Assembly (NCBI RefSeq): GCF_900116555.1
Contig: NZ_FPAT01000003.1
Coordinates: forward strand, 248,001-312,000
DNA length: 64,000 nt
Reading direction: 5' to 3'
DNA from: Actinopolyspora lacussalsi subsp. righensis
GTDB lineage: Bacteria; Actinomycetota; Actinomycetes; Mycobacteriales; Pseudonocardiaceae
The notes beneath the pieces were generated by a model. It worked only from the letters and a program-made list of their open reading frames with translations. It had not been told where the DNA came from and did not search any database. Both the position numbers and the translations under genes were made by a program. Shown one piece after another: positions 8,714-18,218 of this stretch; positions within the stretch are counted from its first letter, which is position 1; each line of letters opens with the position of its first letter.

Positions 8714-9421
8714 GTGTCCAGCGAAAGCCGAACGGAACCCCCACCCGCTTCCGGGACTTCCCCACGCGAAAGACCGCTGCTGCGACTCGCGTTCGACTTC
8801 GTGGACAGTTCCGAGGCGGCACGGATCCTCTCCGCAACCGCTCCGCTGATCGACATCGCCGAGGTCGGGACCTCGATGCTGAAGACCGAGGGCGTGTGGG
8901 CGATCGAACGTGTTCGGCGAGCGATTCCGGGAACGGACTTGCTGGTCGACGCGAAAACCATGGACGACGCCGCCTACGAGGCGGGACTGGTCTTCGAGGC
9001 CGGAGCCGACCTGACCACGGTCTGCGCCGGTGCCGCCGACGCGACCGTCACCGGTGTCGTGGCCGAGGCCCGTCGTCACCGACGAGCGGTGGTCGGCGAC
9101 CTGGTCGGGGCCAGAGCCACCCCGCACCGGCTGAGCCGGTTGTCGGAACTCGGCGTCGATTTCATAGGGGTGCACAACGGCTCGGACGAACGAGCGAACA
9201 GCGCCGATCTGGCCACTCAGCTGCGGACGTGCGAATCCTTGGGAATCGGCAACATTCAGCTCTCCGGGGGAATTTCACCCGAATCGGTGCGGGCGTTGCA
9301 CACGGGCACCCCGGCGATCCTGGTCGTCGGCGGCTACGTCCTCGACTCGACCGAGCCGTGTGACGCCGTACGACGGATCCGGAAAGCGATGCACGAGCGA
9401 TTCGGGGGAACGGATTCATGA
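8714..9421 (+). CDS. 3-hexulose-6-phosphate synthase / 3-keto-L-gulonate-6-phosphate decarboxylase family protein
   Basis: 235 residues from a GTG with GGGAG upstream. It is a (beta/alpha)8 barrel of the OMP-decarboxylase superfamily. Visible features are LAFDFVD at the first strand, DIAEVGTSML, the catalytic DxKTxD motif (VDAKTMDD near residue 79), GVHNGSD and the phosphate loop QLSGGISPE...VVGGY. Family members either condense formaldehyde with ribulose-5-phosphate or decarboxylate 3-keto-gulonate-6-phosphate. The isomerase partner (SIS-domain PHI) is absent. Instead a triosephosphate-isomerase remnant follows, so a pentose/uronate-type sugar pathway that has decayed is likely. The N-terminal ~20 residues are low complexity. 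Confidence 0.8.
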   Translation: MSSESRTEPPPASGTSPRERPLLRLAFDFVDSSEAARILSATAPLIDIAEVGTSMLKTEGVWAIERVRRAIPGTDLLVDAKTMDDAAYEAGLVFEAGADLTTVCAGAADATVTGVVAEARRHRRAVVGDLVGARATPHRLSRLSELGVDFIGVHNGSDERANSADLATQLRTCESLGIGNIQLSGGISPESVRALHTGTPAILVVGGYVLDSTEPCDAVRRIRKAMHERFGGTDS

Positions 9422-9596
9422 GCGGCCGAACGCTCGTGCCGGTGCCACCATGCTGCTCTACGGTGGGGCGGTTTTTCCCGGAACGTTCCGCGCCCTGCGT
9501 GCCGAAGCGCCGATCGACGGGCTGGGGGTGGGCAGGTCGGGGCGTGACACCGCCGTGTTGCGCGACATTCTCGACGAGGTGGCCACGTGCGCCTGA
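9418..9596 (+). pseudogene. C-terminal remnant of a triosephosphate isomerase-like gene
   Basis: The frame ending in TGA at 9594-9596 encodes MLLYGGAVFPGTFRALRA and then IDGLGVGRSGRDT. This is the phosphate-binding strand 7/8 region of TIM (YGGSV...DGxLVGxAS). Only about the last 50 residues of a ~250-residue protein remain. An ATG at 9418 overlaps the upstream stop (ATGA) as in an operon junction but is in another frame. An internal deletion with loss of frame is the simplest explanation. Such TIM-like isomerases occur in erythrulose/tetrose-phosphate pathways. Confidence 0.6.
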
Positions 9597-9717
9597 CGGA
9601 ACATCCCGTCGTGATCGCGAGGAGTGCACCGCACCGGGGCCTCCCGCCTCTCTCGCGGACCGTCCCCGCAGCCTCGGCGGATCCCGCCACCCCGGAGGAC
9701 TTCGTTGGGCGGATCCT

Positions 9718-10500
9718 TCAACAACGGCTCGTCGAACCGGTGGGCAGTAGTTTCGCGGCGTCGTGTGCGGCCTGCCTGAGCAATGTCGCCGTGTGCGGGA
9801 CGTTGTGCACCCGGGCGGCGGGACCTGTCATCGCCAGCACGGCCACCGGACGCCTGATCCGATCCAGCACGGCAGCGGCGAGTTCGACCCGCCCGTGACA
9901 GGATCGTTCCACCAACAGCCCGGTCCTGCGGATCTCGGCGAACTGGGACGAGGACCGACTTCGGACGCACTCCCCGCGATCACCGATCACCTCGTGCGGT
10001 ACCGAATCAGGCGAGAACGCCGACAGCACCTTGGTCGCAGCTCCGTGGTGTTCGACTGCTCCGCCAGCCGTTCCGATCGGATTCCCGGTACCGCGCCCCT
10101 GGACGCGGTGCAGCACGACGACATCGCCACCACGCGGCACCGCCAGTTCCACCGGAAGTCGTGCGGCACAGTAGAGCTCGACCATGACCGGGGACAGTCG
10201 CTCGCGCAGCAGTCGTGACTCGGTGCCGGCGGTGAGATCACGCGCGAGGCGTCGCAGTTCGACACCGGGATAGTAGACGTGTTCGGACTCGTGCGCGAAA
10301 CGCAGCCGTCGCATCGTGCGCAGTGTGCGGTGGACGCTCGGTTTCGGGATACCGAGCGATCGGGAGAGCTCCGAAACCCCCACTCCCTCGGGACGAAGCG
10401 TCAATTCGCGCAACAACAGCAGGGCGCGGGCGAGGCTGCCGTTGGCCTCCGGCCCGGGCTCCGTCTCGTCGTCGTGTTTCGGTCGCACCGGTCTGCTCAT
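9718..10500 (-). CDS. IclR-family transcriptional regulator
   Basis: 260 residues from the ATG at 10500 (an in-frame start at 10545 is possible). The N-terminal winged helix-turn-helix spans about residues 20-80 (GVSELSRSLGIPKPSVHRTLRTM). It is followed by an effector domain with the family's VVVLHRVQG strand near residue 125 and a weak C-terminal part. IclR proteins sense small carbon metabolites. This one is convergent with the hexulose-phosphate-synthase/TIM-remnant pair and may have controlled it. The C-terminal domain (after residue 180) is shorter and more Arg-rich than usual, so ligand binding may be degraded. Confidence 0.85.
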   Translation of the reverse strand: MSRPVRPKHDDETEPGPEANGSLARALLLLRELTLRPEGVGVSELSRSLGIPKPSVHRTLRTMRRLRFAHESEHVYYPGVELRRLARDLTAGTESRLLRERLSPVMVELYCAARLPVELAVPRGGDVVVLHRVQGRGTGNPIGTAGGAVEHHGAATKVLSAFSPDSVPHEVIGDRGECVRSRSSSQFAEIRRTGLLVERSCHGRVELAAAVLDRIRRPVAVLAMTGPAARVHNVPHTATLLRQAAHDAAKLLPTGSTSRC

Positions 10501-10708
10501 CGCTATACCCGCTTTCGGAGGGCGGTATTCGCCCGTCGGCAGCAATGGAACAGTTCCGGTTTAGCGGGCGATGCTGACACGGCGTTGACAGCGGAGTGAC
10601 CGGCCTTCGGTTCCACTGCTGTGGCACGGGGTGTTCAACGGTCGGAAGGCGTAACGTTGCTCGTGATCACGGCGACCCGAACGTGGCAGCACTCCGGAGG
10701 AAGCGCGG

Positions 10709-11553
10709 ATGGACCAGCACGAGGACCCTCGGGAATCGGTTCCGTTCAGCTCGTTCGCTCCCCCGCCGGGGGAAGCGCGGACGGACCGTCCGAACGCGGC
10801 CCGGATGTACGACTACTACCTGGGTGGATCCACCAACTTCGCGGTGGACCGCGAAGCGGCCGAGGCCGGATCGGCCGCGATGCCGCACGCTCGCGAGTAC
10901 GCGCGGGCCAACCGGGCCTTCCTCGGCCGCGCGGTCGCGTACCTGTCCGCGCGGGGGATCGACCAGTTCCTGGACCTGGGCTCGGGCATTCCGACCGTCG
11001 GCAACGTGCACGAAGTGGCCCAGTCGCTCGATCCGACGGCCCGGGTGGCCTACGTCGATCACGAACCGGTGGCGGTGGCACACGCACAGCGGCTGCTCGC
11101 CGAGTACTCCGACGTGACGATCACGTTGGCCGATGTCCGGGATCCCCAGGCGGTGCTCACCGCTCCCGGCGTGGCGGGACTGCTGGACTTCGCTCGCCCC
11201 GTGGGAGTGCTGGCGGTCGCGGTGCTGCCGTTCGTGCCGGAGCAGCGGGCCGCACGGGAGATGATCGCCGCCTACCGCGAGGCGTGTGTGGCGGGAAGCC
11301 ATCTGGTTCTCTCACACATCTCCGCGATATCGGCCACCGAACGGCAGGTCGCCGACGCCGAGGAGGTCATGGCCCGCACGCCGACACCTGTCAGATGGCG
11401 CCCTCCGCACGAGATAACCGAGCTGATGGGGGCTACGAGCTGGTGGAACCCGGACTCGTACCGCTGCCGAACTGGAATCCGCAGGGCACGGTCGCCCGTG
11501 AGGAGATCGAGGTCTCGAACGCCTACGGCGCGGTGGGCAGGCTGACACGTTGA
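10709..11553 (+). pseudogene. SAM-dependent methyltransferase (DUF574 type), frameshifted near the 3' end
   Basis: The frame from ATG 10709 matches the actinobacterial DUF574/Methyltransf_19 family: RPNAARMYDYYLGG at residue ~26, then the SAM loop FLDLGSGIPT and YVDHEPVAVAHA. After about residue 240 it goes wrong. The expected tail (GGYELVEPGLVPLPNWNP to the AYGAVGRL end, stop 11551-11553) is in another frame, reached by adding one base at the G5 run 11428-11432. The frame as it stands reads on to 11545 with a basic, unrelated tail. It could be a genuine mutation, a slippage site or an assembly error. The catalytic core is intact. The gene stands alone. Confidence 0.8.
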
Positions 11554-11584
11554 GCGACGGACCGACACCGGACAGGTACGCCAC

Positions 11585-12586
11585 TCAGAAACGGCGCTGA
11601 GTCGGGACCGGAACGGGATAGCCGAACCTGAGCAACGCGTGCGGAGGTCCCGGAAGTCCGAGCCGGTCCAGCAGTCCCGCGCGCACCTCGGTGAGGTTGA
11701 GCGGTTGTGTGATGACCGAGGCCGCCAGCCCCAGACTGGTGGCGGTGAGCCAGGCGAACTGCATGGCCTCACCGGCACGGAAGTGCGCGGCGGGATCGTC
11801 GGTGCTGGTGGTCAGCACCATGATCGACTCGTTCGCGATCCACTCGGCGAGATGTCGTTCGTCTGGGAGTCTGCTGCTCGGTCCGACGAGCCCGACGGCG
11901 GCTACTCCCCCGTTACCGAGATCCTCGGAAGCGATGCCACCTCCCGGATCCACACCGCCCTGACCGTCCACCAGCCACATGGCCAGTTCCCGTTGGTAGT
12001 GACGGTCCTTGCGGTGCACCCGGGCCGCGTAACCCAAGATCTCCGCAAGGGTCCGCGCCTCCTCGAGGCCGGTTATCCAGCGGGCGTGGACCTCGGCGGA
12101 GTTTCCCGCCGCCAGCAGCGCCTCTCTCGCCACGTGGGGGAGCTGCTGTTCGTGGAACGGCTTGCGGTAGCTGGTGCGCCGGGTGATCGCCCGGAAGCGC
12201 TGTCCTTCGGAAACCGACGGCTGTTGCCGATGCGTGGCCTTGACGGTGGCGACCAGCCGGGGATCGTCGGATTCGTTCTCCTCCGGCCACCGTCGCACCA
12301 GGGCCGCCCAGCCGAGCGCGCGCACCCCGAGGAACAGGTTGGTCACCGCCGCACCGCAGGAGAGTCGCCGATCCCTGCCTTCCGGATCGTGCTGCTCGAG
12401 TGCCACGTCGGGTCGCTCGCGCAGCAACGCCGTGCGGTCACTCGTCGTCAGTTCCCAGGGCTGGGTGTTGTGCACCGAGGGTGCCCGGGCGACCGCGTCC
12501 TCCAGGCTGTGGACCTCTTCGGGTGACCAGCCCTGTTCGGTTGTGGAAGTACCGGCTCGTCGCCGGTGCGGTCTGAGCCAACTCAT
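11585..12586 (-). CDS. Nitroreductase-like FMN protein of the Acg family
   Basis: 333 residues from ATG 12586. It has two half-repeats of nitroreductase fold: APSVHNTQPWEL (FMN-phosphate contact, near residue 30), then RRLSCGAAVTNLFLGVRALG, and in the second half HLAEWIANESIMVLTT and RAGEAMQFAWLTATSLGLAAS. This matches the actinobacterial Acg/Rv2032 family, which binds FMN but lacks the usual nitroreductase lid and is dormancy-regulated in mycobacteria. Its enzymatic activity is unknown. It lies 297 bases after ctaB in the same direction, beyond a hairpin, so probably has its own promoter. Confidence 0.85.
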   Translation of the reverse strand: MSWLRPHRRRAGTSTTEQGWSPEEVHSLEDAVARAPSVHNTQPWELTTSDRTALLRERPDVALEQHDPEGRDRRLSCGAAVTNLFLGVRALGWAALVRRWPEENESDDPRLVATVKATHRQQPSVSEGQRFRAITRRTSYRKPFHEQQLPHVAREALLAAGNSAEVHARWITGLEEARTLAEILGYAARVHRKDRHYQRELAMWLVDGQGGVDPGGGIASEDLGNGGVAAVGLVGPSSRLPDERHLAEWIANESIMVLTTSTDDPAAHFRAGEAMQFAWLTATSLGLAASVITQPLNLTEVRAGLLDRLGLPGPPHALLRFGYPVPVPTQRRF

Positions 12587-12853
12587 GGTCGAACCCCTGC
12601 GACACGAGTGTGCGCGCTCGCCGCGGTATCGCGATGGATCGGCACTCGTGGCGGCCGAAGTGCCGAGCGGGATCACCGAGCGCGAGAGGGCCGGATATCG
12701 AAATCCCCGGGCTCACTATGCCGCCGTGCCGGGAAAGACGCAGGCCGAGTGGCGGAGCACGGCGGAGTTCGACGGATATATGTCCGAAACGCGGCAGCGC
12801 ACGTGGTGCCGCGCCACGGTACGTGAAAGCACGGACGACAACCCGGACCGGCT

Positions 12854-12877
12854 CCCCGGCGGGAAGACCGCCCGGGC
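12854..12877 (-). terminator. Hairpin downstream of ctaB
   Basis: CCCGGCGG/CCGCCCGGG-type arms with one bulge lie seven bases beyond the ctaB stop in the direction of transcription. Probable terminator for the DUF3817-ctaB unit; the sequence from here to 12587 shows no gene. Confidence 0.5.
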
Positions 12878-12883
12878 TCGGGA

Positions 12884-13822
12884 TCATCCGAGCACGGGCA
12901 GCCCGATCGCGGCGTCGACGGCCAGGGCCAGGAACAGCCCGCTGAGGTAGCTGTTCGACAGGTGGAACAGCCGCATCGGGTTGACGCCGCGACCGCGGCG
13001 CACCCCCTGGTGCAGCCGCTGTGCCACTACCAGGAACACCGCACCGATCGCCACGGCGCAGCCGACGTAGATCCAGCTGGTGACCGGGATCAGCAGCAGC
13101 GTGCTCGCCACGGTGGCCCAGGAGTAGGCCAGGATGCGCGCCGAGACCTGCCGCGGGGTCGCCACGACGGGAAGCATCGGCACGCCCGCCCGCTCGTAGT
13201 CCGCGCGGTACTTCATCGCCAGTGACCAGAAATGCGGCGGTGTCCAGAGGAAAACCACGGCGAACATCACCACCGCGGGCCACTCCACGGTTCCGGAGAC
13301 GGCCGCCCAGCCGACCAGGACCGGCATGCAGCCGGCGGCGCCGCCCCAGACGATGTTCTGCGAGGTGCGTCGTTTGAGCACCAGCGTGTAGATGAAGACG
13401 TAGAACAGGGTGGCCGACAGCGCGAGCACCGCCGCCAACAGGTTCGCCCCCGCCCACAGCACGGCGAACGAGGCCACGCTCAGCACGACCCCGAACACCA
13501 GGGCATGAGTGCGCGGCACGCGGTAGCTGACCAACGGGCGGGACTTGGTGCGGTCCATGACCGCGTCGATGTCCGAGTCGGCGACGCAGTTGAGCGTGTT
13601 CGCGCTGCCCGCGGCCATCGCTCCCCCGACCAGGGTGACCAGCACGAGCAGCAACGAGGGGATGCCGCGTTCGGCCAGGAACATGGCCGGAATCGTGGTG
13701 ATCAGCAGTAGCTCTATGACGCGCGGCTTGGTCAGTGCCAGATAGGCGCTGAGCACTCCGCGCGCTCCGACGCGGCCGGTGGACCTCTCGCCGTCCCCGG
13801 TGGATCGTGTCGCGGTCGTCAT
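12884..13822 (-). CDS. ctaB: Protoheme IX farnesyltransferase (heme O synthase)
   Basis: 312 residues with about nine membrane helices. It adds a farnesyl group to heme B to make heme O for cytochrome oxidase. The UbiA-family motifs are present: [23 protein letters not shown] (the N-D-x3-D-x4-D type prenyl diphosphate site, near residue 75) and [16 protein letters not shown] (second aspartate-rich loop, near 205). The start at ATG 13822 overlaps the stop of the upstream DUF3817 gene by four bases, so the two are translationally coupled. In mycobacteria ctaB lies in the same family setting. Confidence 0.95.
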   Translation of the reverse strand: MTTATRSTGDGERSTGRVGARGVLSAYLALTKPRVIELLLITTIPAMFLAERGIPSLLLVLVTLVGGAMAAGSANTLNCVADSDIDAVMDRTKSRPLVSYRVPRTHALVFGVVLSVASFAVLWAGANLLAAVLALSATLFYVFIYTLVLKRRTSQNIVWGGAAGCMPVLVGWAAVSGTVEWPAVVMFAVVFLWTPPHFWSLAMKYRADYERAGVPMLPVVATPRQVSARILAYSWATVASTLLLIPVTSWIYVGCAVAIGAVFLVVAQRLHQGVRRGRGVNPMRLFHLSNSYLSGLFLALAVDAAIGLPVLG

Positions 13823-14202
13823 GTCTGCGCCGACCCGGTCTGCTGGGTTGTCCCGGCCGCGGGACCGTACTTTGCTGTGCTCCACACGCGGAACCACTGA
13901 ACCACCTTGTGCTCGGCGAAGAAGGCACCGAAGGGAATCGTCCCGGCCAACAGGACCAGGATCATGGGCCCGATGGGGACCCGCAACAGCCGGGTGATCA
14001 ACAGTGCCAACACCAGATAGACCATGTACAGCCAACCGTGGGCGATTCCGATGACGGTGGTGGCGGTCTCACCGACGTGTTGCACGTCGGTGCCGCTCGG
14101 CCACCCGTACTTGCCCACCATTGCCACGCACAGTGCGATCAGCAGCACGGCCGTCACATACGCCATGACCCGGTAACCGGTCAGCAGAACACTCGGCTTC
14201 AC
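13819..14202 (-). CDS. DUF3817 integral membrane protein
   Basis: 127 residues from a GTG at 14202 with GAGGGAG five bases upstream. It has three membrane helices and the DUF3817 pattern: [10 protein letters not shown]-like first helix, [16 protein letters not shown], and a third helix ending [11 protein letters not shown]. Members are small membrane proteins of unknown function, often near cytochrome-assembly genes. Here it overlaps ctaB (ATGA), which supports a link to heme O/cytochrome oxidase maturation. A second DUF3817 gene is at 59087-59446. Confidence 0.85.
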   Translation of the reverse strand: MKPSVLLTGYRVMAYVTAVLLIALCVAMVGKYGWPSGTDVQHVGETATTVIGIAHGWLYMVYLVLALLITRLLRVPIGPMILVLLAGTIPFGAFFAEHKVVQWFRVWSTAKYGPAAGTTQQTGSAQT

Positions 14203-14608
14203 GACAACTCCCTCAATCCCGCCTCGTGCCTCCACCACGACCGCGGCGGCGATGTCCGTCCCGTTCGTGGGCCGATGGATCGGCTGCCGTCGTGGCACGC
14301 GGATGAGGCGGGCCACCGTGGCTGCCCGTCGTTGAAGACCGTACGCCACGGCTCACAGCGACTTGCGACTACCTGACACCGACAGTGGTCTCGGCCACGT
14401 CGGGCGGGAACAACGGCGCTCCGAACCGCGCGGTTCACGCGAGGCGCGGGACGCCCACCAGGGCGGAACACCGCGAGCGTCCGGAGGGCGACTCCGCGCA
14501 GCAGCAGCCGCCCCACGAGCGTCCACCCGGTGAGCGACTACCCCGTGAGCTACCACCCGAGGTGCCGTGCCGCTGCGAGCGAGCGGCGAACCGGCGCGGT
14601 CTCCCCCG

Positions 14609-14745
14609 CTACCGAACGTCGCCGACTCGGTACTCCTCGGCCACGAGCTCGTAGGAACGCGACTCGGCATTCCGATCGGTGACGTTCGCCGTGATCATCA
14701 GCTCGTCGGCCCCGCTGGTGACTCGGAGTCCGGCGAAGGGTTCCG
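14609..14745 (-). pseudogene. C-terminal remnant of a luciferase-like (LLM class) flavin oxidoreductase
   Basis: Read on the minus strand, the frame ending at TAG (14609-14611) gives AGLRVTSGADELMITANV and then SYELVAEEYRVGDVR. This is the characteristic end of LLM F420/FMN monooxygenases (TGADELM...V.D...R..SYELLAE). No start or upstream two-thirds of the gene can be read in any frame. About 45 codons survive, so this is a decayed gene. Confidence 0.6.
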
Positions 14746-15111
14746 CCCTCCGGCACACCCGCCGAACCCGATGTTGCTCCCGTGCGACCTTCCGGGTCGA
14801 TGGTGTGGTTCACACCACTCTTCCACGCCCCCCGCTCCCGAAGGGAGCGGATTGGGCGGGCCGGGTCCGGAATCCACCGGCCTACCACTTCCGCACGTTT
14901 CACGAACATTCTTCCGATCTGTTTCGTATCCATACCGACTTCGCGCGCGATAGTCGCGCATCGCACCACAAAAACGAATTGCTTTCATTCAACGATACGT
15001 CTCGCTCGTTCGAGTGAGAACGCGGACGTGCGCATCAAGCATGCGCCGGAAAATCCGTCACTCCGCTTAGGATCACCAGCAGCACAGTGTCGAGCGGAAG
15101 TGCGGTGGACC
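14746..15111. other. Intergenic region before the coiled-coil gene cluster
   Basis: No supported gene is present. The stretch 14890-15020 is clearly lower in GC than the surroundings (CATTCTTCCGATCTGTTTCG, CAAAAACGAATTGCTTTC) and probably contains the promoter of the coiled-coil cluster. Confidence 0.4.
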
Positions 15112-16191
15112 ATGGAAGACGAGGCCATCGTTCCCCTTAGGCCGGGGTTCGACAACGAGTTCCGCGGATTCAACCGAAAACAGGTTCTGGAACACATCGA
15201 ACTACTGGAGGACCAGATCCGGATCCTGGTCACGGACAGGGACGAGGCGATCCGGCTCAACGAGGACCAGCGGCGCATCACCGACGAGACGCGCAGGCAG
15301 ATGGAAGAAACCGCCGGTGAGTTGAAACGGGTGCAGAACGCCGATACGGGGCAGCCCTACATCACCGCGCGGATGCAGCACATGCTGAACATGGCGGAGG
15401 AAGAAGCCACCGCCATTCGTGAGCACGCCAATCGTGAGGCCGAGACGATCCGCGGCGTCGCCGAGACCGATGCCGAACGCATCCGGAACGAGGCGGAGAA
15501 CCGCGCGGCCGAACTGCGTCAGGAGTGTTCGGAGCTCGTCGACGACCTCGAGGAACGCAGAAAACGTCTCGACGAGGAGCACGCTTCGCGCTCCGCCCAG
15601 GTCGAGGCGAGGGCCGAGCAGCTCAAGCAGTCCTACCGCAGTACCTACGAAGAGGCCCTGACAGCCGCGCGCAGGGACGCCGACGAGCTGCTCCAGAACA
15701 CTCGTCAACGCTGCGGCGACCTGGAGGAGGACGCCCGCCGCAGGCACAGCGAGCTCATGGGTGAGCTGCGTTCCCGCGCCGAACAGCTGGAGGACCTGCG
15801 CAGCAGGTTGGTGCAGAACATGGACGCGGTGGCCACCTTCGTCGGGCAACAACGCGACGTGCTCAGCGAACAACCCCGACCGCTGTTGATCGTCGAACAG
15901 CCCCAGCGGGAGCAGGCCCCCTCGTACGCCACCCCCGGTGGCGAGGCAACCGGCGAGGCACGTGAAGCGCTCTCCCCCGCCGAACCGGAAATGCCCCGGG
16001 AATCGTCGGTGGAGGAACGCATCCCGTTCCAGCCGGACCAACAGGCCGCGGAGACCGGCAACCGTCCGATCCCCGTGAACCCCGTCACCGAGGACGATCC
16101 GGTACACGACGAAGTCCCCGTGCTGAACAGGGCTAACCCCCTGGGCACGGACGGCGAGAACCATCCCCACTCGGTCGACTACGGACACTGA
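15112..16191 (+). CDS. DivIVA/Wag31-like coiled-coil protein (copy A)
   Basis: 359 residues from ATG 15112. The N-terminus (IVPLRPGFDNEFRGFNRKQV, residues ~6-25) resembles the DivIVA membrane-binding head, in which an FRGF/Y-x-R-x-QV segment precedes the first coil. A long, almost continuous coiled coil follows (residues ~25-270, with A-x-x-E-A-E heptads as in ATP-synthase b-like proteins), then an acidic Pro-rich tail. There is no signal peptide. A cytoskeletal or membrane-curvature role is inferred. It has a paralog at 16998-18164 sharing head and layout, and is followed closely by a single-TM gene. Confidence 0.7.
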   Translation: MEDEAIVPLRPGFDNEFRGFNRKQVLEHIELLEDQIRILVTDRDEAIRLNEDQRRITDETRRQMEETAGELKRVQNADTGQPYITARMQHMLNMAEEEATAIREHANREAETIRGVAETDAERIRNEAENRAAELRQECSELVDDLEERRKRLDEEHASRSAQVEARAEQLKQSYRSTYEEALTAARRDADELLQNTRQRCGDLEEDARRRHSELMGELRSRAEQLEDLRSRLVQNMDAVATFVGQQRDVLSEQPRPLLIVEQPQREQAPSYATPGGEATGEAREALSPAEPEMPRESSVEERIPFQPDQQAAETGNRPIPVNPVTEDDPVHDEVPVLNRANPLGTDGENHPHSVDYGH

Positions 16192-16195
16192 TTCG

Positions 16196-16825
16196 ATGAC
16201 TGCTGAGCTGATCCCGTGGGCTCCGGCCGGATGGCACCTGCTCCGGCTGGGGCTCGCGGTGCTTTCCGGAGTCCTGCTCACGGCGCTTCCGGCCACGATC
16301 CTGCTCGTTCGAGCACGACGACGGCAACAACGGTTGCGCAGGCAACTGGCCAGACTGACCACCTCGACGGCCCTGTTGAGCGGGCCAGGGCGCAACGGAC
16401 AACCGAGACGGGTCGGAACGGGAGTTCCCCAGGAGGACGAGGCGGAGCACGCCGAGTCCCCCGAGGCGGGCGCGGCGGAACCGGGTGACAGAGCGGACCC
16501 GGCACGGGACGAGGAATCCCGGAACCGGCCGGTCGCGCCTTCCGGTGTGGACGCCCCCACCGAACCCGACGCGACGGCCGGAACCGATGTGCCGGAGCGA
16601 TCCGCCCGAACCGAACAACCCACGACCGCCGAGAACCCGACCACCGGGAACTTCGGTGCCGAGACGCACTTCGGCAGCGAGGAGAGCGCGGAACGGTTCC
16701 GCCGGGAGTACATCCAACCGATGGACGACAGCAAACAGCGGTTGGAGGAACTGCGCATGAGCCTGACCGGCGAACTGCGTATGGAGGAGAACGGGCATTC
16801 GGGCAACGGACAGCAACAGCGGTAG
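16196..16825 (+). CDS. Single-TM protein with acidic linker, partner of coiled-coil copy A
   Basis: 209 residues, starting four bases after the stop of coiled-coil copy A. One N-terminal membrane helix (residues ~14-38, LLRLGLAVLSGVLLTALPATILLV) is followed by a basic stop-transfer (RARRRQQRLRRQ), a long disordered acidic Pro/Glu region, and a short C-terminal helix with FRREYIQPMDDSKQRLEELR. I recognise no known domain. Topology and pairing suggest a membrane anchor for the coiled-coil protein. The smaller gene at 18281 has the same plan. Confidence 0.6.
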   Translation: MTAELIPWAPAGWHLLRLGLAVLSGVLLTALPATILLVRARRRQQRLRRQLARLTTSTALLSGPGRNGQPRRVGTGVPQEDEAEHAESPEAGAAEPGDRADPARDEESRNRPVAPSGVDAPTEPDATAGTDVPERSARTEQPTTAENPTTGNFGAETHFGSEESAERFRREYIQPMDDSKQRLEELRMSLTGELRMEENGHSGNGQQQR

Positions 16826-16997
16826 CGCCGGGGACACCCGACGGCGACCGGAACTCCCACCAGTCACGGCACGCCGGTAAGCACCACTCCCCTCGTGGTG
16901 GGACCGGCGATCCCACGTCTCGATCCGATACGGCAACCCAACTCTCGACCATCATCGAGCCGACCCCGCAGGGCAGTCGCGGACAGGAGGATTCGAC

Positions 16998-18164
16998 ATG
17001 GAAGACGCCGCCGACGCCGTGGTGCCGCTCCGGCCCGGGTTCGACGTCGGGTTCCGCGGATTTCAACGAGAGCAGGTACTGGAGCATCTCGAGGTACTGG
17101 AGAACCAGCTCGAACTGGTGACCATAGACCGCAACGAGGCGGCTCGACTGAACTCGGATCTGCGCGAGCTCTACGACCGGACCCGCCAGGAGCTGGCCGA
17201 GACACAGCAACGCCTGCACCACGTGGAATCCTCGGAAACGGGCCTGCCCGCCGCGTCCCAGCGGGTGCGGGAGATGCTGGAGCTGGCCGAGGAGGAACTG
17301 CGGGCCATCCGCGAACAGGCCGGACACGAGGCGGAAGTGATCCGAGGTTCCGCGGAGAGCGAGGCGAACCGGCTGATCGAGCAGGCCGAGAACACCGCGG
17401 GCGAGCTGCACGGGCAGTGCGAACGGCTGCTCGCCGAGATAGAACGCCGCCACGAACGGTTGCACCGCGACCGGGCACGACAGCTCAACGAGCTGCGGGA
17501 GCGGGAACAGCGGATGCGCCGATCCGTCCGGGACGCCTACAAGTCGCTGATGAGCGCGGCCCGGCGGGACGCGGCCGAGCTCGTGGAACGAACCCGCCGC
17601 GAATGCGGCAGGCAGGAAGCCGAGGCGGAACGACACAGGCGGGAGACCCTGGAGGAAATCACCCGGCACCGCACGGAGCTGGAGTCGCTGCGTGACCACG
17701 TGCTGAACACGCTCGACACAGCCAGCGACACCATCGGTGCCTCCGCGGTCTCACTGCGCAAAACGCCGGACCGGGGCGAAGCCCCGACGCCGGACGAGGC
17801 CGGGCAGCAGGGGACGGAGCGGCACGACGACGCTTCCGGTCAGGGGGAGCGGGAAACGGCCGAAGCCGCCCCGGAGTCGGAAGTGCCCCGTTTCGTCACC
17901 TCCCCCACTTCGATCCCGGTACAGCTGACTCCGATCCTCCCCGAAGCGGAGGACGGGACGCCGGAACAGGCCTCGGGCACCGACGGCTCCGCACCGGAAA
18001 CCTCGGTGATGGCGAGCACCCCTGGCCCCCGCGTGAGTGAGTACGAGTACGAGCCCCCGGCGGAACAGTCGGATGCGGTGGTACCCCATGAGGAGGGGAT
18101 CACCACCGTCACCGGCACGGTTCCCGGATCGCTGGAAGAGCAGGATCCCGCCGGTCGGAACTGA
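16998..18164 (+). CDS. DivIVA/Wag31-like coiled-coil protein (copy B)
   Basis: 388 residues with a strong SD (AGGAGG, 7-8 bases before ATG 16998). It is a paralog of the gene at 15112: the head VVPLRPGFDVGFRGFQREQV is nearly the same, as are the coil start (LEHLEVLENQLE) and several blocks (MLELAEEELRAIREQA, RRDAAELVERTRRECG). Coiled coil covers residues ~28-255, followed by a Pro/Glu-rich disordered tail. It follows copy A and its TM partner after a 172-base gap that may contain a promoter. Role is inferred as for copy A. Confidence 0.7.
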   Translation: MEDAADAVVPLRPGFDVGFRGFQREQVLEHLEVLENQLELVTIDRNEAARLNSDLRELYDRTRQELAETQQRLHHVESSETGLPAASQRVREMLELAEEELRAIREQAGHEAEVIRGSAESEANRLIEQAENTAGELHGQCERLLAEIERRHERLHRDRARQLNELREREQRMRRSVRDAYKSLMSAARRDAAELVERTRRECGRQEAEAERHRRETLEEITRHRTELESLRDHVLNTLDTASDTIGASAVSLRKTPDRGEAPTPDEAGQQGTERHDDASGQGERETAEAAPESEVPRFVTSPTSIPVQLTPILPEAEDGTPEQASGTDGSAPETSVMASTPGPRVSEYEYEPPAEQSDAVVPHEEGITTVTGTVPGSLEEQDPAGRN

Positions 18165-18218
18165 ACCGGGACGACCGGAGGAAACGGCCCCGAACGACTG
18201 CCCGGTTGACGGGCACGG

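Noticed and set aside
14550-14969. Minus-strand 139-codon frame in the gap before the coiled-coil cluster
   Set aside because: No SD, no domain; the LLM remnant is read in a different frame.
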